Part shown: in pieces, positions 62,379-64,000 of the stretch
Numbering within the stretch: position 1 is the stretch's first letter
How the letters are laid out: every line of letters begins with the position of its first letter
NCBI GenBank assembly: GCA_022563405.1
Contig: JADFNK010000004.1
Span: forward strand, 1-64,000
Source: Gemmatimonadota bacterium
GTDB lineage: Bacteria; Gemmatimonadota; Gemmatimonadetes; Longimicrobiales; Gaopeijiaceae
Length of the DNA stretch: 64,000 bases
Direction: 5' to 3'
Position numbers and translations under genes: made by a program
The notes under the pieces: model-generated
Databases searched by the model: none
Seen by the model: only the letters and a program-made list of their open reading frames with translations
What the model was told of the DNA's origin: nothing

Positions 62379-63044
62379 ATGATGTTCGGTCACCCTCGGA
62401 CAGCGCTGCTCCTCTACGCCGTCGCGATGGGCTATCTGGAAGCCGCGGTCGTCGTCTATCTCCGCGCCATCTACTACCCCGACGGATTCTCCTTCCCGCT
62501 GAAGCCCATGGACCCCGGGATCCTGCGCATGGAGATCGGCCGGGAGGCCGCAACCGTCGTCATGATCTTCGCCATCGCGTGGGCGGCGGCCCGTTCCCGC
62601 TGGCAGACGTTGATCGGCTTCGCGCTCGTCTTCGGCGTGTGGGACATCGCGTACTACGTCGGACTGAAGATTCTGCTGGGCTGGCCCCCGTCGCTCTTCG
62701 AGCCGGATGTGCTCTTCCTCATTCCCATCGTCTGGGTCGGGCCGGTGTGGGCCCCGTCGCTGATCGCCCTCTCCATGTCGGCGGCGGCCTGGGCGCTCTG
62801 GCCGATGGATTATGGAGTCATCGCGCCCCGCGCGTGGGAGTGGTGGCTTGTGGTAGCGGGATGCTGCGTGTTGCTCGCGACGTTCACCGTGCCCGTTGCG
62901 CTGGCCGGAGTGACGGGATTGGGGGAGGGAGTCTCATTGCCGGCCGTGAGCTACCCGTGGTGGGGATGGATCGCAGGAGAGTCTGCAGCCCTTTTCGTAG
63001 CGGTGCGGTGGTGGATGAGAGGACGGACCACACCTCCTCGATGA
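62379..63044 (+). CDS. Hypothetical membrane protein
   Basis: 221 residues, about six helices (ALLLYAVAMGYLEAAVVVYL, TVVMIFAIAWAAARS, WWLVVAGCCVLLATFTVPVA). No known family recognised. Six bases after the MOSC gene. Confidence 0.7.
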   Translation: MMFGHPRTALLLYAVAMGYLEAAVVVYLRAIYYPDGFSFPLKPMDPGILRMEIGREAATVVMIFAIAWAAARSRWQTLIGFALVFGVWDIAYYVGLKILLGWPPSLFEPDVLFLIPIVWVGPVWAPSLIALSMSAAAWALWPMDYGVIAPRAWEWWLVVAGCCVLLATFTVPVALAGVTGLGEGVSLPAVSYPWWGWIAGESAALFVAVRWWMRGRTTPPR

Positions 63045-63111
63045 TGCAATGGTCTCAGGTGCCGGCTCTGTGGGCAGCAAGGTCGAGGGCAGGGAGCGGT
63101 TCTTCGGCCGT

Positions 63112-63546
63112 TCAGCCGCCCTCGAAGTCGACGGAATCGACCATGTGGACCCCGTTCGCCAGCGTCTTGTGAACCGGACAGCGCCGGGCCACTTGGGCCA
63201 ACCGCTTGCGTTGAGGCTCGTCGAACGTTCCCCGGAGGGTGACGTGCGATTGGATGCGCTCGATCCAGCCGTCGGCACGTTCGTCACAATCCACGCAGTC
63301 GTCAGCGTGCACGCGGTCGTACTCGACCTCGACGCGGACCTCCTCGAGCGGGATACCTTTGTGGTCTGCATAGAGCCGCAACGTGATCGTGATGCAGGCC
63401 GCGAGGCTCCCTAGCAAGATCTCGTACGGAGTGGGGCCGGTGTCCGTCCCCCCGGCGCCAGTCGGCTCGTCACCGAGCCAGGTGAAGTCGCGGGCCCGTA
63501 TCGCTACCTGAGTGCCTTCGCGAAGTACGCCGCTCACAACCGCCAT
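63112..63546 (-). CDS. OsmC/Ohr family peroxidase-like protein
   Basis: 144 residues from ATG 63546 (AGGAGG eight bases upstream; the earlier in-frame ATG at 63606 is weaker). Two redox Cys: LLGSLAACITITLRLYADH and QVARRCPVHKTLANG. C-V-D-C in HADDCVDCDERAD is an extra pair. Detoxifies organic peroxides. Confidence 0.87.
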   Translation of the reverse strand: MAVVSGVLREGTQVAIRARDFTWLGDEPTGAGGTDTGPTPYEILLGSLAACITITLRLYADHKGIPLEEVRVEVEYDRVHADDCVDCDERADGWIERIQSHVTLRGTFDEPQRKRLAQVARRCPVHKTLANGVHMVDSVDFEGG

Positions 63547-63669
63547 TACCCATTCCTCCTGCCATCGTGGATGCCACCGCTGCTCCCACGCACGCGGGTT
63601 CGCCAAGGTGTTCGACGACGTATATCGTTCTCACTAGCCGTTGACTGCCCCCACCTTACCCTCGTCGAA

Positions 63670-64000
63670 ATGGAACACCAACACTCGGAGTCGCACCAGC
63701 GGTCCGAGGCATCTCAATCGACGCAGGAGGGGCGAGTCCGACTCGCCACGAGCGCAACACTCCATTGTCTCGCCGGGTGTGGTGTGGGTGAAGTTATCGG
63801 CGTGATCGTGGGGGTCGCTTTGGGTCTGACGCGGTTTGCCACCATCGCTCTTGCCGTGTCCCTGGGCTTCGTGTTCGGATTCGCAACTTGGACTCATCCC
63901 GCTCTACCGTGCCGGCTACACCATGCGGAGGGCCTTCAAACAGGTCTTGATCGCCGAGGGCTTGAGCATCGCCGTGATGGAGACATTTGAAGTTCTCGTG
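63670..64000 (+). pseudogene. DUF4396 membrane protein gene, frameshifted, cut by window end
   Basis: From ATG 63670: MEHQHSESHQRSEASQ, then TLHCLAGCGVGEVIGVIVGV and IALAVSLGFVFGFA, the DUF4396 core. At 63886 one extra A shifts the frame: skipping it gives LGLIPLYRAGYTMRRAFKQV and LIAEGLSIAVMETFEVLV, the expected continuation, to the window end. Without the skip the frame runs into unrelated sequence. Either a sequencing error, a real lesion, or programmed +1 shifting. The 3' end lies beyond the window. Confidence 0.7.

Overview
This is a GC-rich, gene-dense bacterial window with about 57 protein genes, short intergenic gaps and many ATGA/GTGA start-stop overlaps. The gene content suggests Gemmatimonadota or a close relative: a DUF5916 outer-membrane protein, a TolB-propeller amidohydrolase, PCP_red-domain proteins beside a cytochrome bd-like subunit, and alkaline-phosphatase-superfamily proteins. 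That assignment is an inference; no rRNA or other marker gene is present. I found no tRNA, rRNA, CRISPR array, prophage or complete insertion sequence.

Layout. 1-6000: the 3' end of a MoxR/ChlI-type AAA+ gene and its VWA-domain partner, separated by two opposite-strand genes, mutY and a DUF5916 protein. 6100-16000: a metallophosphatase, then a minus-strand set with an EMC3-like membrane protein, a tiny ribbon-helix-helix protein, two paralogous membrane-anchored phosphodiesterases, a small sulfotransferase (plus strand) and a large sulfatase-like lipoprotein. 16150-33800: the core of the window, a respiratory island. It starts with ferredoxin, an Mrp-type ATPase, a zinc-ribbon/PCP_red protein and an ABC transporter pair. 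After a strong promoter and a long leader comes an unbroken operon: USP-PCP_red protein, radical SAM-PCP_red protein, a CydA-like membrane protein without CydB, an ActD(DUF3341)-dihaem cytochrome c fusion, a membrane monohaem cytochrome c, a dihaem c/haem-b-domain fusion and a cupredoxin lipoprotein. A perfect hairpin separates this from an A1-type cytochrome c oxidase operon (coxB-A-C-D) and a 40-residue membrane protein.

33800-48600: a duplicated-half membrane protein, a 1091-residue amidohydrolase, a relic of a second amidohydrolase gene, metX behind a SAM-I riboswitch, several small housekeeping genes, an orphan GspE-like ATPase with zinc ribbons, a GNAT + NSAR/OSBS pair next to a 349-bp MITE-like element, an alpha/beta hydrolase, and a MarR regulator with two palindromic operators. 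48700-56400: an M20 peptidase and glcDEF glycolate oxidase genes, a GAF-type methionine sulfoxide reductase and an M42 peptidase. 56450-64000: fxsA, ispH, a fused RnfD-like/Sel1-like/SUMF1 protein, doxX-MOSC, osmC, and a frameshifted DUF4396 gene cut by the window edge.

How it fits together. The most unusual part is the island at 16156-29925. Four PCP_red domains (the fold at the C-terminus of the dark protochlorophyllide reductase B subunit) occur in three proteins, beside an AhbD/NirJ-like radical SAM enzyme, a ferredoxin and an Fe-S carrier. Directly downstream is a bd-family protein that lacks the recognisable quinol-site motif and instead keeps company with c-type cytochromes and an ActD domain. 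My reading is a dedicated system that makes or inserts a modified haem into a cytochrome c-linked bd-family complex upstream of the caa3-like oxidase. Elsewhere, several genes show low-complexity in-frame expansions, and two genes have conserved N-terminal residues that no normal start codon explains.
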